From: Bacteroidota bacterium
GTDB taxonomy: Bacteria; Bacteroidota; Bacteroidia; Flavobacteriales; Weeksellaceae
Length of the DNA: 7,508 nucleotides
Direction of reading: 5' to 3'
NCBI GenBank assembly: GCA_018266965.1
Contig: JAFDZJ010000280.1
Location: 1-7,508, forward strand
Below, piece after piece: positions 1-5,697 of the stretch. Within the stretch, counting starts at the first letter, position 1; each line of letters opens with the position of its first letter. A program made the translations under genes and the position numbers. The notes under the pieces are model-generated. The model did not search any database and was not told the origin of the DNA. It saw only the letters and a program-made list of their open reading frames with translations.

Positions 1-111
1 AAGTTAATCGCTTCGAATTAACGTTTTTACTAAGAAAAAAGTTTTATCTTCGTATCTACGATTAACGTAAAAAAGTTGGCCGAACGCCGAGCCGAGGAAA
101 CGTTAGCGGAT
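1..111. repeat. Right-hand part of an attC-like imperfect palindrome (cut by window start)
   Basis: This non-coding stretch ends in cgTTAGCGGAT (101-111). It carries CTTCG at 11-15, which lies 91 bases before the terminal GTT at 102. The complete element downstream of the next gene has CTTCG 89 bases before its own terminal GTT, so I read the two as members of one family. A short inverted repeat, gttaatcg (3-10) and cgattaac (59-66), is also present. The left arm lies outside the window, so its full fold cannot be judged. A role as a recombination site is inference from similarity of layout to integron attC sites. Confidence 0.4.
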
Positions 112-991
112 ATTTTGAGAAAAATCGTAAATGAAAGAAAATCAGAAAAATACACCATTTGTAGTTTTGACAATATTTTACATAATTTCAATACTTCCAA
201 TCTTGTATTTAACAATTCTATTAATCGGAAAAGCTGACAATGTGTTAGTGATTTGTTTTGGAATTATTAATACAATCTTCTTTATCTGGTATTACAAAAG
301 AAACATTTTGTTAAATTTATTAATAGGTTTTTCTATCCCAAGTTTGACATTATGTTTGATTTATTTACTTTGGTTTCTCGGGATTACTTACAAATCTCTT
401 TTTCCGACAATTTTGTTTGTTATTGTTTCTATTTGTTTATGCATAATATTGACAAAAAATTATTCAAAAATTGAAAGCAAAAAAAACATAAATTTAATTT
501 TGTTATTGCCAACAATAACCATTTTGACTTGTTCCTTAAATTTAAAAGAAACTTATCCAACCAAAAATGAAAATGAAAATTTAACATATGCAGAAATAAA
601 AAGTGTAGATAAATTAAAAAATCCGAAAATTGATGACGAAATAGAAGTTAGAATTTATAGACAACCATTATTTGGTTTAAGAGAAAGTCACGAAATATAT
701 AAAACAAGAACAAATGAAAATGGAACTGCAAAAATTCAGTTTTCAAGGTCAAATAATTATCATTTAATAATTACATCTAAAGAAAACAAACTTGACTTTT
801 TAGATATAACTTCCGAGGAATTAATGAAGAAGAATGTATTTGTAGTCGAAGAATAAAAAACATCCGCTAACGGGCAGTTTGGTAAAAGAGCGGGAGGAGT
901 TCTTCGTTTGAAATATTTTAGTATATTTGGAGAATAGTCCTCGCAAGGAAATTTGTGATAACAATCCGCTCCCTCGCCAAGCTTCCAGCCG
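103..991 (+). mobile_element. Putative integron-like gene cassette (one ORF plus its attC-like site)
   Basis: The unit would run from the TT of the GTT at 102-104 to the G of the GTT at 991-993, about 889 bp. It contains one ORF that starts 28 bases inside the left boundary and stops 5 bases before the right-hand palindrome. The first bases, TTAGCGGAT (103-111), are the exact complement of ATCCGCTAA (862-870) at the start of that palindrome. In true integron cassettes the two halves of one attC core are separated in this way on insertion, so the start of a cassette pairs with its own downstream site and not with that site's far end. The far end here, GTTATAGCC (991-999), is indeed a poorer partner. 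No integrase is in the window. The core bases do not fit the classical RYYYAAC/GTTRRRY consensus except for AAC/GTT, so this is at best a divergent relative. Confidence 0.4.
131..856 (+). CDS. Hypothetical five-pass membrane protein with a C-terminal extracytoplasmic domain
   Basis: I do not recognise this 241-residue protein. Hydrophobic segments lie at about residues 10-32, 36-53, 59-80, 88-107 and 119-135. The loops at 54-58 (YYKRN) and 108-118 are rich in Lys/Arg, so the positive-inside rule puts the N-terminus inside and the C-terminus outside. The C-terminal part (about 136-241) is polar, and the TNENGTAKIQF stretch near 194-204 resembles a beta strand of a small Ig- or carboxypeptidase-regulatory-like domain; that is only a resemblance. 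Coding DNA is markedly AT-rich: I hand-counted about 21% GC over 481-600, against about 40% over 6001-6120 in the antiporter. This fits separate acquisition. The first ATG is used; no Shine-Dalgarno sequence or good promoter is seen in the 28 bases between it and the upstream repeat, so it may depend on transcription from outside. Confidence 0.75.
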   Translation: MKENQKNTPFVVLTIFYIISILPILYLTILLIGKADNVLVICFGIINTIFFIWYYKRNILLNLLIGFSIPSLTLCLIYLLWFLGITYKSLFPTILFVIVSICLCIILTKNYSKIESKKNINLILLLPTITILTCSLNLKETYPTKNENENLTYAEIKSVDKLKNPKIDDEIEVRIYRQPLFGLRESHEIYKTRTNENGTAKIQFSRSNNYHLIITSKENKLDFLDITSEELMKKNVFVVEE

Positions 992-999
992 TTATAGCC
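862..999. repeat. attC-like imperfect palindrome of about 138 bp
   Basis: The element begins 5 bases after the preceding stop codon with ATCCGCTAACGG and ends with CAGCCGTTATAGCC. The two arms pair imperfectly: gctaacgggcag, then ttgg and gagcggga on the left, match the reverse complement of the right arm, which reads gctataacggctgg, then cttgg and gagcgga. The middle is AT-rich and contains CTTCG (902-906) and TATTTGG-like bases. From memory, palindromes of this design, bounded by AACGG and CCGTTATAGC, recur between unrelated small genes in Bacteroidota genomes; I could not search for this. The strand on which it might fold and recombine is unknown. It could also act as a transcript-end hairpin, though no U-tract follows. 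Confidence 0.5.
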
Positions 1000-1237
1000 A
1001 ATGGTAAGACGACACTCCGAACATTGAACAGACAACCAAAACATAAACAGAAAGTAAACCATTTTGACAAGTGAACACGGACATAGAAACGATACAACAA
1101 AAGGACAACGAGTAAGCCGACACTCATTGTCCGACCTTTCGTGTTTTATTTTTTGTCCACCGCACAAAAATTGAAATTCTGCCACCGCACAAACGAAGTT
1201 CACGAACACAAAAAAAACGATATTAAACTCGTTCGTA

Positions 1238-1299
1238 AATGGCACATTTGCAAAACCGCACAAGCCAACGCTAAAGCCAAGTTTTACAAAAGAGCCATT
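1238..1299. repeat. Imperfect inverted repeat (19-base arms, 24-base loop)
   Basis: The arm aatggcacatttgcaaaac (1238-1256) matches the reverse complement of gttttacaaaagagccatt (1281-1299) at 16 of 19 positions. The intervening 24 bases are C/A-rich. No run of T follows the right arm, so it does not look like a standard intrinsic terminator. It could be a folded RNA or a further recombination-site relic. Confidence 0.4.
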
Positions 1300-1349
1300 T
1301 TGCCCAACACTAAAACCGACCCTTCGCAAAACCAAAAGAGCCAAGCCCA
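1264..1349. repeat. Two degenerate tandem direct repeats
   Basis: Copy one (1264-1301) and copy two (1302-1349) share the order gcc(c)aacRctaaaRcc, then caaaagagcca. Copy two has about ten extra bases in the middle. The repeat may reflect old duplication of a cassette-type spacer. No protein product is implied. Confidence 0.35.
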
Positions 1350-1373
1350 CCCACCACCCTACGATAAGACTTA

Positions 1374-1404
1374 TTGCGAAACTTATTTGAATTTTGTAAC
1401 TTTG
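1374..1404 (+). promoter_or_regulatory. Bacteroidota-type promoter of the AraC-family regulator
   Basis: TAACTTTG (1397-1404) is a perfect match to the Bacteroidota -7 consensus TAnnTTTG. A TTG at 1374-1376 lies 20 bases upstream, a fitting position for the -33 element. The motif ends only 4 bases before the ATG at 1409, so the predicted transcription start falls on or just beside the start codon. Confidence 0.6.
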
Positions 1405-1408
1405 CAAA

Positions 1409-2308
1409 ATGAAAAAGGCTGAAACAATAGAAGAACTTTACAAAAGAAGAAACGAGTGGTTACCTGACAACCTTCATAATGACATCGGGCGTTTCAATGT
1501 GTTCAGAATAGAGCCGTTTAAGGGAAATAATATCAAGCCTGTTCCCTACACTCGAAGAGATTATTTTAAAATAACCTTGCTTGTTGGCGAAAGCAAAATT
1601 GAGTATGCCGACAAGGTTATTGAATTAACTAAACCTGCATTGGTTTTTACAAATCCGTTTATTCCATATCGTTGGGAACATACTGACAGCATACATCACG
1701 GTATGTTTTGCATTTTTGACCAATCCTTTTTTCATCAGTACGGAAACCTCAATAATTATTCGCCTTTTCAACCTAATGAAAATCACGTTTTTGAACTTAC
1801 GGAAGAACAATACAGTATACTGGAACAGTATTTTGAACGTATGTTTGACGAGATAAATTCCGACTTTCAATACAAATATGATGTGCTAAGAACGATTGTT
1901 TACGAAATCGTGCTTTTTGCTTTAAAAATGCAACCTGCAACCACTTTCGGCAATCACGAAAACAACGCTTCACAACGCATTGCCACTTTGTTTTTAGAAT
2001 TGTTGGAACGTCAATTTCCTATTGATGACAGTCATCAAATATTAGTACATCGTTCACCTGCAGATTTTGCCACACAGCTAAACATACATGCTAATTACTT
2101 AAACAGAGCGGTAAAAGAAATCACAGGCAAAACCACTTCACAAATTATAGCAGAAAGAGTGTTGCAAGAAGCCAAAATACTTTTGAAACAAACCACTTGG
2201 AACGTTGCTGAAATAGCTTACGCATTAGGATTTGCAGAGCCAACGCACTTCAACAACTTTTTCAAAAAACACACTAACGAAAGTCCGAGTAAATTTCGCA
2301 AGGTTTGA
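1409..2308 (+). CDS. AraC-family transcriptional regulator
   Basis: This 299-residue protein has the usual AraC-family length and layout. The N-terminal part (about 25-115) is a beta-rich, cupin-like sensing region, with strands around KITLLVGESKIEYADKV and PALVFTNPFIPYRW. It is followed by a helical linker (about 130-205). The C-terminal domain holds two helix-turn-helix units: one near 217-240, including HANYLNRAVKEITGKT, and one near 265-287 with the typical NVAEIAYALGFAEPTHFNNFFKKH signature, then SPSKFRK at the end. It stands 73 bases upstream of, and on the same strand as, the reductase cluster, so it is the likely local activator; the ligand is unknown. The first ATG is used because the next in-frame Met is about residue 99. 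A perfect -7 motif ends 4 bases before this ATG, so the message may be leaderless. Confidence 0.93.
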   Translation: MKKAETIEELYKRRNEWLPDNLHNDIGRFNVFRIEPFKGNNIKPVPYTRRDYFKITLLVGESKIEYADKVIELTKPALVFTNPFIPYRWEHTDSIHHGMFCIFDQSFFHQYGNLNNYSPFQPNENHVFELTEEQYSILEQYFERMFDEINSDFQYKYDVLRTIVYEIVLFALKMQPATTFGNHENNASQRIATLFLELLERQFPIDDSHQILVHRSPADFATQLNIHANYLNRAVKEITGKTTSQIIAERVLQEAKILLKQTTWNVAEIAYALGFAEPTHFNNFFKKHTNESPSKFRKV

Positions 2309-2330
2309 AATTTGTAAGTTTTCGTTTCTT

Positions 2331-2367
2331 TTGCGTTAGTTAACTCCGCATTGCTGTTCTACTTTTG
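2331..2367 (+). promoter_or_regulatory. Putative promoter of the reductase cluster
   Basis: TACTTTTG (2360-2367) fits the -7 consensus TAnnTTTG exactly and lies 14 bases before the ATG at 2382. The best TTG for a -33 element (2331-2333) is 26 bases upstream, longer than usual; gTTA at 2335-2338 is better spaced but is not TTG. A weak -33 would suit an activator-dependent promoter served by the AraC-family protein. The 8-base palindrome agttaact (2338-2345) lies between the two elements. Confidence 0.5.
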
Positions 2368-2381
2368 TATTCATAATAATA

Positions 2382-3245
2382 ATGAGTACAACAATGGAAA
2401 ATGTAACATTAAACAACGGAGTTAAAATGCCTATTTTAGGCTTAGGCGTTTTTCAAGTAAACAATCTTGATGAATGTGAACAAAGCGTTTTAACAGCATT
2501 AGAAACGGGTTATCGCCTCGTTGACACTGCACAATCGTATCAAAACGAAACAGCGGTGGGAAACGCCATCAAAAAAAGCGGCATTGATAGAAAAGATTTG
2601 TTCATCACCACCAAACTTTGGATACAGGATACAGGTTATGAAAAAACAAAAATTGCTTTTGAAAAATCATTAAACAAATTGCAATTAGACTACTTAGACT
2701 TGTATCTCATTCATCAGCCTTATGGCGATATTCACGGTTCGTGGCGGGCAATGGAAGAATTGTATAAAGCAGGAAAAATCAGATCCATTGGCGTAAGCAA
2801 TTTTCACCCCGACCGAATAGCAGATTTAATGGCATTTAATGAAATTGTACCTGCGGTAAACCAAATAGAAACCCATCCGTTTCATCAACGAATTGAAGAC
2901 CAAAAATTCTTACAGGAAAACAATATTCAAATACAATCCTGGGCATCGTTTGCCGAAGGCAGAAACAATTTATTTCAAAATGAAATCTTGGTTTCTATAG
3001 GAAAGAAATACAACAAATCTGTTGCACAGATAGTGTTGCGTTGGCTTATACAAAGAGAGGTAGTGGTTATTCCAAAATCAGTGCGTAAAGAGCGAATTGA
3101 AGAAAACTTCAATGTTTTTGATTTTAAATTGAGTGCAGAGGATATGAATGTAATCGCCACTTTAGACAGCAAAGAAACTTTATTTTTTGACCATCGAAAT
3201 CCTGAAAATGTAAAAAGATTGACAGGTTTTAGATTACCAGATTAA
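2382..3245 (+). CDS. Cytoplasmic aldo/keto reductase (2,5-diketo-D-gluconate reductase-like, AKR5-type)
   Basis: This 287-residue protein is a full-length NADPH-dependent aldehyde/ketone reductase with a TIM-barrel fold. The catalytic tetrad is visible: Asp48 in LVDTAQSY, Tyr53, Lys78 in FITTKLW and His111 in LYLIHQP. The IGVSNF motif is at 136-141. The cofactor signature IPKSVRKERIEEN is near 230-242; Lys232, Ser233 and Arg238 are those expected to hold the 2'-phosphate of NADPH. The N-terminus VTLNNGVKMPILGLGVFQV is characteristic of the group. There is no signal peptide. It starts at the first ATG; Met5 is a possible alternative. It is probably the first gene of the cluster. The true substrate is not readable from sequence; family members reduce a wide range of carbonyls, including methylglyoxal and diketones. 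Confidence 0.93.
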   Translation: MSTTMENVTLNNGVKMPILGLGVFQVNNLDECEQSVLTALETGYRLVDTAQSYQNETAVGNAIKKSGIDRKDLFITTKLWIQDTGYEKTKIAFEKSLNKLQLDYLDLYLIHQPYGDIHGSWRAMEELYKAGKIRSIGVSNFHPDRIADLMAFNEIVPAVNQIETHPFHQRIEDQKFLQENNIQIQSWASFAEGRNNLFQNEILVSIGKKYNKSVAQIVLRWLIQREVVVIPKSVRKERIEENFNVFDFKLSAEDMNVIATLDSKETLFFDHRNPENVKRLTGFRLPD

Positions 3246-3288
3246 GAATTTAAAACAGCAAAATTTAGCACTTAAAACATAAATAATT

Positions 3289-4494
3289 ATGGAAACAAAT
3301 AATCAAAACAGCAGAAGAGATTTTCTTGTAAAATCAGCTTTGGCAGGAGCAGGATTAGCTTTCGGAAGTTCAATGTTTGCTTCGGCACCAAGCTCCAATA
3401 AACAAACAAATACAAACAACACTCAAAAATTAAATTCAGATATGAAAAAAAGAAAATTAGGCAAATTAGAAGTAACCGAACTCGGTTACGGCTGTATGAA
3501 TATCGCTTGGGCATATGGCGGCCCAACTTCTAAAAAAGATGCCATCCAATTAATTCAAAGAGCATACAAAAGTGGGATTCGCTTTTTTGATACCGCAGAA
3601 ATTTACGGTCCATTTTACAGCGAAGAAATAGTTGGCGAAGCCTTAAAATCGTATAGAAACGAAGTAGTGATTGCCACCAAATTCGGTTTCGATATTGACC
3701 CAGATTCAGGTGTTAGAGGCGGACTGAAAAGCGAACCCAAACATATAAAATCGGTAGTAGAACGAATGTTGAAACGCTTACAAACTGACCACATTGACCT
3801 TTTATACCAACACCGTGTCGACCCGAATGTTCCGATTGAGGATGTTGCTGGTGCAGTGTCCGATTTGGTAAAAGAAGGAAAAGTAAAACATTTTGGTTTA
3901 TCCGAAGCGGGTGAAGCCACCATTCGCAGAGCACACAAAGAATTTGAAGTAACAGCCGTTCAAAACGAATATTCTTTTTGGACAAGAGATCCTGAAAATG
4001 AAGTATTGGCAACCTGCGAAGAATTGGGAATTGGACTTGTGCCTTGGAGTCCTGTGGGAATGGGTTATTTATCGGGGCAATTTGCACAAGGTTTTCCGTT
4101 CCGTGATAATGATTTACGGGTAACGGCAAAGTTTCCTCGTTTTACCGATGAAAATATGATGCGAAACCGTCCGATTGTGAACATTCTGCAAAAAATGGCT
4201 CACGAAAAAAATGCAACACCTATTCAAATCAGTTTGGCTTGGCTGTTGGCGAAAAAACCGTTCATCGTTCCAATTCCGGGAACTATCAACCTCAATCATC
4301 TCGATGAAAACAATGCTTCGGTAAATGTGCAACTCACCCCCGCAGATATGAAAACTTTGGAAGATGCTTTTGCTAAAGAAACGATTTACGGAAGTCGTGC
4401 ACCTGAAATGTTGAAAGAAGCACACGATATTGGTGTCAACTTTGGTACAAGCTCGAAAGGAACACACGGAAAAACACCATTACGCAAAAAATAA
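3289..4494 (+). CDS. Tat-exported aldo/keto reductase
   Basis: This 401-residue protein combines a twin-arginine signal with an aldo/keto reductase domain. The signal has SRRDFLVK at residues 8-15, a hydrophobic stretch (16-30) and a likely cleavage near FASA-P (30-34). An Asn/Gln/Thr/Ser-rich linker follows to about residue 50. The enzyme proper begins at MKKRKLGKLEVTELGYG (from Met52), where ordinary cytosolic relatives start. Asp101 (FFDTAEIYGP), Tyr106, Lys131 (ATKFGF) and His175 (YQHRVDP) form the catalytic set. FGLSEA (202-207), VPWSPVGMGYLSG (251-263) and the cofactor loop VPIPGT (327-332) are also present. It differs from the preceding reductase in subfamily and is not a tandem duplicate. 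The gap to that gene is 43 bases, with no -7 motif. Tat export implies folding with bound cofactor before transport, as known for glucose-fructose oxidoreductase of Zymomonas. Confidence 0.92.
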   Translation: METNNQNSRRDFLVKSALAGAGLAFGSSMFASAPSSNKQTNTNNTQKLNSDMKKRKLGKLEVTELGYGCMNIAWAYGGPTSKKDAIQLIQRAYKSGIRFFDTAEIYGPFYSEEIVGEALKSYRNEVVIATKFGFDIDPDSGVRGGLKSEPKHIKSVVERMLKRLQTDHIDLLYQHRVDPNVPIEDVAGAVSDLVKEGKVKHFGLSEAGEATIRRAHKEFEVTAVQNEYSFWTRDPENEVLATCEELGIGLVPWSPVGMGYLSGQFAQGFPFRDNDLRVTAKFPRFTDENMMRNRPIVNILQKMAHEKNATPIQISLAWLLAKKPFIVPIPGTINLNHLDENNASVNVQLTPADMKTLEDAFAKETIYGSRAPEMLKEAHDIGVNFGTSSKGTHGKTPLRKK

Positions 4495-4500
4495 ATAACG

Positions 4501-5025
4501 ATGAAAACAACAACACTAATCGTAATAACTTTATTATTTTCCTTAGCCGGATATGCTCAAAATAAAAAACAAAACAGTATGGAATCAAAAATTCAAACCA
4601 TAGAAGACAAAATGGCCATCAAGCAAGTGGTAGATGTATTCTCCAACCTTGCCGACACCAAAGAAATTGATAAACAAGTCTTGCTTTTTACTGAAGACGG
4701 AGTGGTAGAATCCTTCGCTGATGGTCAACAAACCTCATCATTGAAAGGCAGGGAACAACTACAACAAGCATTTTCGGGTTTCCTTTCAAACTTTCACACC
4801 ATCTATCATCAAAACGGGCAACAAACCATTGATGAGCTCACCGCAAAAACGGCAAAAACCACTTCTTATTGCCAAGTCATTTTGATTGGTAAACAAGACG
4901 GAAAAGAAATGAAAACCCAAATGTTCACTATTTACAAAGACGAATGGGTAAAGCAAAACGGTCAATGGCTCATCAAACACAGAACATCAAACTTTGTACA
5001 TCGAGTAGTGGAGGAAGTGAAGTAA
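4501..5025 (+). CDS. Secreted SnoaL/NTF2-like protein
   Basis: This 174-residue protein has a Sec signal peptide (residues 1-19) ending GYA before Gln20, a typical Bacteroidota junction. The rest fits the SnoaL-like/NTF2 cone fold: IEDKMAIKQVVDVFSNLAD helix (34-52), FTEDGVVESFADG (63-75), LKGREQL (81-87), a strand with HTIYHQNGQQTI (99-110), YCQVILIG (123-130) and the closing strand region DEWVKQNGQWLIKHRTSNF (147-165). Members of this fold include polyketide cyclases, isomerases, dehydratases and non-catalytic ligand-binding proteins, so no reaction can be assigned. It starts 6 bases after the Tat reductase stop codon, so the two are almost certainly co-transcribed and both products are exported. 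Met27 (MESKIQ) is where an unexported homologue would start. Confidence 0.87.
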   Translation: MKTTTLIVITLLFSLAGYAQNKKQNSMESKIQTIEDKMAIKQVVDVFSNLADTKEIDKQVLLFTEDGVVESFADGQQTSSLKGREQLQQAFSGFLSNFHTIYHQNGQQTIDELTAKTAKTTSYCQVILIGKQDGKEMKTQMFTIYKDEWVKQNGQWLIKHRTSNFVHRVVEEVK

Positions 5026-5043
5026 GTTCAATAGAAGTATAAT

Positions 5044-5616
5044 ATGAAAAAAGTACTCATCATAGGAGCAAGCGGAAGTCTTGCCCAATATGTAATAGAA
5101 GCCTTGGAAAAGCAAAGTGATGTGCAACTTACCTTGTTTGTACGAAACAAAAGCAGATTACAAGACAATGCTAAAAACCATTCCATTATTGAGGGAGATG
5201 CCATTCATTACGATACTGTAAAAAAAGCAGTTGCAGGGCAAGACATCGTATATGTAAACCTTGCAGGCGATTTGGCTACAATGGCTATAAACATAGTGCA
5301 TGCAATGGAAGAAACAGGAGTAAAACGCATTATCGCAATCAGTTCCATTGGCATATATGAAACACCTATAAAGCCTATATTAAAACCATACCGAAGATTG
5401 GCAGACATCATAGAAGTTTCAAAACTTGATTATACCATTCTTCGCCCCGATTGGTTTACAAATGCTGATGAAGTAGATTATGCCATAACACAGAAAGGAC
5501 AACCCGAAACAGGTTCAGCCATTTCAAGAAAAAGCATTGCTGCATTCATTGCCACAATTGTAGAAAATCCTGAATTGTACAAAAAAAAGAATTTAGGAAT
5601 TAGTAAGCCGGTTTAG
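5044..5616 (+). CDS. NAD(P)-binding Rossmann-fold protein (atypical SDR, NmrA/YwnB-like)
   Basis: This 190-residue cytoplasmic protein opens with the dinucleotide-binding strand and turn KKVLIIGASGSLAQYV (Gly8, Gly11; the third glycine position is Ala14). Further family motifs are FVRNKSRL (32-39), IIEGDAIHYDTVKKAVAGQDIVYVN (48-72), an AISSIGIYE strand (98-106), DYTILRPDWFTN (129-140) and SRKSIAAFIATIV (161-173). The catalytic YxxxK of classical SDRs is not apparent, as expected for this atypical group. Proteins of this type are NADPH-dependent reductases or redox sensors of the flavin-reductase and NmrA-like kind. At 190 residues it is slightly short, but complete at both ends. It follows the SnoaL-like gene by 18 bases, consistent with an operon. 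Confidence 0.88.
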   Translation: MKKVLIIGASGSLAQYVIEALEKQSDVQLTLFVRNKSRLQDNAKNHSIIEGDAIHYDTVKKAVAGQDIVYVNLAGDLATMAINIVHAMEETGVKRIIAISSIGIYETPIKPILKPYRRLADIIEVSKLDYTILRPDWFTNADEVDYAITQKGQPETGSAISRKSIAAFIATIVENPELYKKKNLGISKPV

Positions 5617-5697
5617 AATTTATAGAATGAAAATGTATCGCTATTCAAGCAAGTTTAAAATGATAATAAGTATCTTGCAAAACTAATTTAATTGCGT

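Larger units (their letters stand above)
1000..1373. other. A/C-rich non-coding spacer
   Basis: There is no credible gene on either strand here. The + strand is strongly depleted in G relative to C: by hand count, 18 G and 45 C in 1241-1370. Short direct repeats occur: gtaagMcgacactc at 1004-1017 and 1112-1125 (one mismatch), ccaccgcacaaa at 1157-1168 and 1182-1193 (exact), and caaaagagcca at 1287-1297 and 1333-1343 (exact). The long open frames through this region are low-complexity by-products of the skew. It may be a decayed second cassette, because the GTTATAGCC start at 991 has no complementary GGCTATAAC end before the regulator gene. Confidence 0.6.

Noticed and set aside
862..999. Intrinsic terminator of the first gene
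   Set aside because: The stem is long and imperfect, with no U-tract after the right arm; the repeat-family explanation accounts better for its edges.
918..1127. Minus-strand open frame of 69 codons
   Set aside because: It lies half in the palindrome, has no recognisable features, and its apparent hydrophobicity is caused by base skew.
760..1407. Long minus-strand open frame (215 codons)
   Set aside because: It crosses the end of the first gene, the palindrome and the skewed spacer. It has low-complexity Val/Phe/Gly-rich translation with no domain, and starts inside the regulator promoter region.
1141..1422. Plus-strand open frame (93 codons) overlapping the regulator start
   Set aside because: Its Lys/Thr/Gln/Pro-rich composition follows directly from the A/C skew. 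It spans the hairpin and direct repeats, has no promoter and overlaps the convincing regulator gene.
3713..4129. Minus-strand frame of 138 codons inside the Tat reductase gene
   Set aside because: It is entirely antisense to a well-supported enzyme whose catalytic motifs are intact, and has no motif of its own.
2382..4494. Tandem duplication of aldo/keto reductase genes
   Set aside because: The two proteins differ in cofactor loop (IPKS...R against IPGT), catalytic context and length, so they belong to different subfamilies and were not produced by recent local duplication.
5283..5292. ggctataaac as a partner for the GTTATAGCC end at 991
   Set aside because: It lies within the coding sequence of the Rossmann protein, has one extra A, and no palindrome surrounds it.
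5627..5686. 19-codon ORF between the Rossmann protein and the antiporter
   Set aside because: No ribosome-binding or promoter signal, no repeated codons or attenuator-like hairpin; a frame this short is expected by chance.
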